The notes under the pieces are model-generated. The model saw only the letters and a list, made by a program, of their open reading frames with translations. It was not told the DNA's origin and did not search any database. From positions 1-6,197 of the forward strand of contig JAQGKC010000325.1 in assembly GCA_028290305.1 (NCBI GenBank): 6,197 bases of DNA, given 5' to 3'. This DNA is from Bradyrhizobium sp. (GTDB lineage Bacteria > Pseudomonadota > Alphaproteobacteria > Rhizobiales > Xanthobacteraceae). The position numbers and the translations under genes are program-made. Shown here piece by piece: positions 6,180 through 6,197 of this stretch (the first letter of the stretch is position 1; each line of letters starts with the position of its first letter).

Positions 6180-6197
6180 CCATACGGCGCGGACTCT

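Noticed and set aside
6097..6197. An open frame from ATG 6097 running off the window end
   Set aside because: Part of it is the translated repeat (VVPANAGTHTA), there is no clear ribosome site, and the base composition upstream is not gene-like.

Overview
The window carries a compact aerobic benzoyl-CoA (box) pathway segment, all on the + strand. In order it holds a benzoate-CoA ligase family gene (128-1678), an alpha/beta hydrolase (1792-2598), boxC (2772-4460) and boxB (4611-6056). The first 51 bases look like the 3' end of one more + strand gene. The high GC content, GC-rich third codon positions and three intergenic palindromic repeats of the kind common in Bradyrhizobium, Rhodopseudomonas and their relatives point to an alphaproteobacterium of the Bradyrhizobium group. 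That assignment is inference from composition and recognition, not from a marker gene.

The genes form one metabolic line. The ligase activates benzoate to benzoyl-CoA. BoxB, a di-iron oxygenase that needs the reductase BoxA (not in this window), converts benzoyl-CoA to its 2,3-epoxide. BoxC, a double-crotonase enzyme, opens the ring hydrolytically, giving 3,4-dehydroadipyl-CoA semialdehyde and formate. The aldehyde dehydrogenase BoxD and the later beta-oxidation enzymes are also outside the window. The alpha/beta hydrolase has a complete catalytic triad, but its substrate cannot be read from sequence; clearing lactone or thioester side products is a reasonable guess. All the active-site residues I could assign in the four enzymes are present, so the set looks functional.

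The spacers are informative. Those after the ligase, boxC and boxB each hold a palindromic repeat starting 0-3 bases after the stop codon. The spacer after the hydrolase (2599-2771) has no such repeat. It is AT-rich near its end and holds a perfect 6-base inverted repeat, CATGCA-N6-TGCATG, plus a further TGCAT site 40 bases upstream. This is the best candidate in the window for a promoter and operator controlling boxC-boxB, possibly for a BoxR/BzdR-type benzoyl-CoA-responsive repressor. Upstream of the ligase there is a strong Shine-Dalgarno-like run serving not the ligase start but a possible 10-codon leader that overlaps the ligase start codon as ATGA.

I do not see an entirely new enzyme system here. 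The undescribed parts are the hydrolase's job, the TGCA operator architecture, the possible coupled leader, and the repeats embedded between operon genes.
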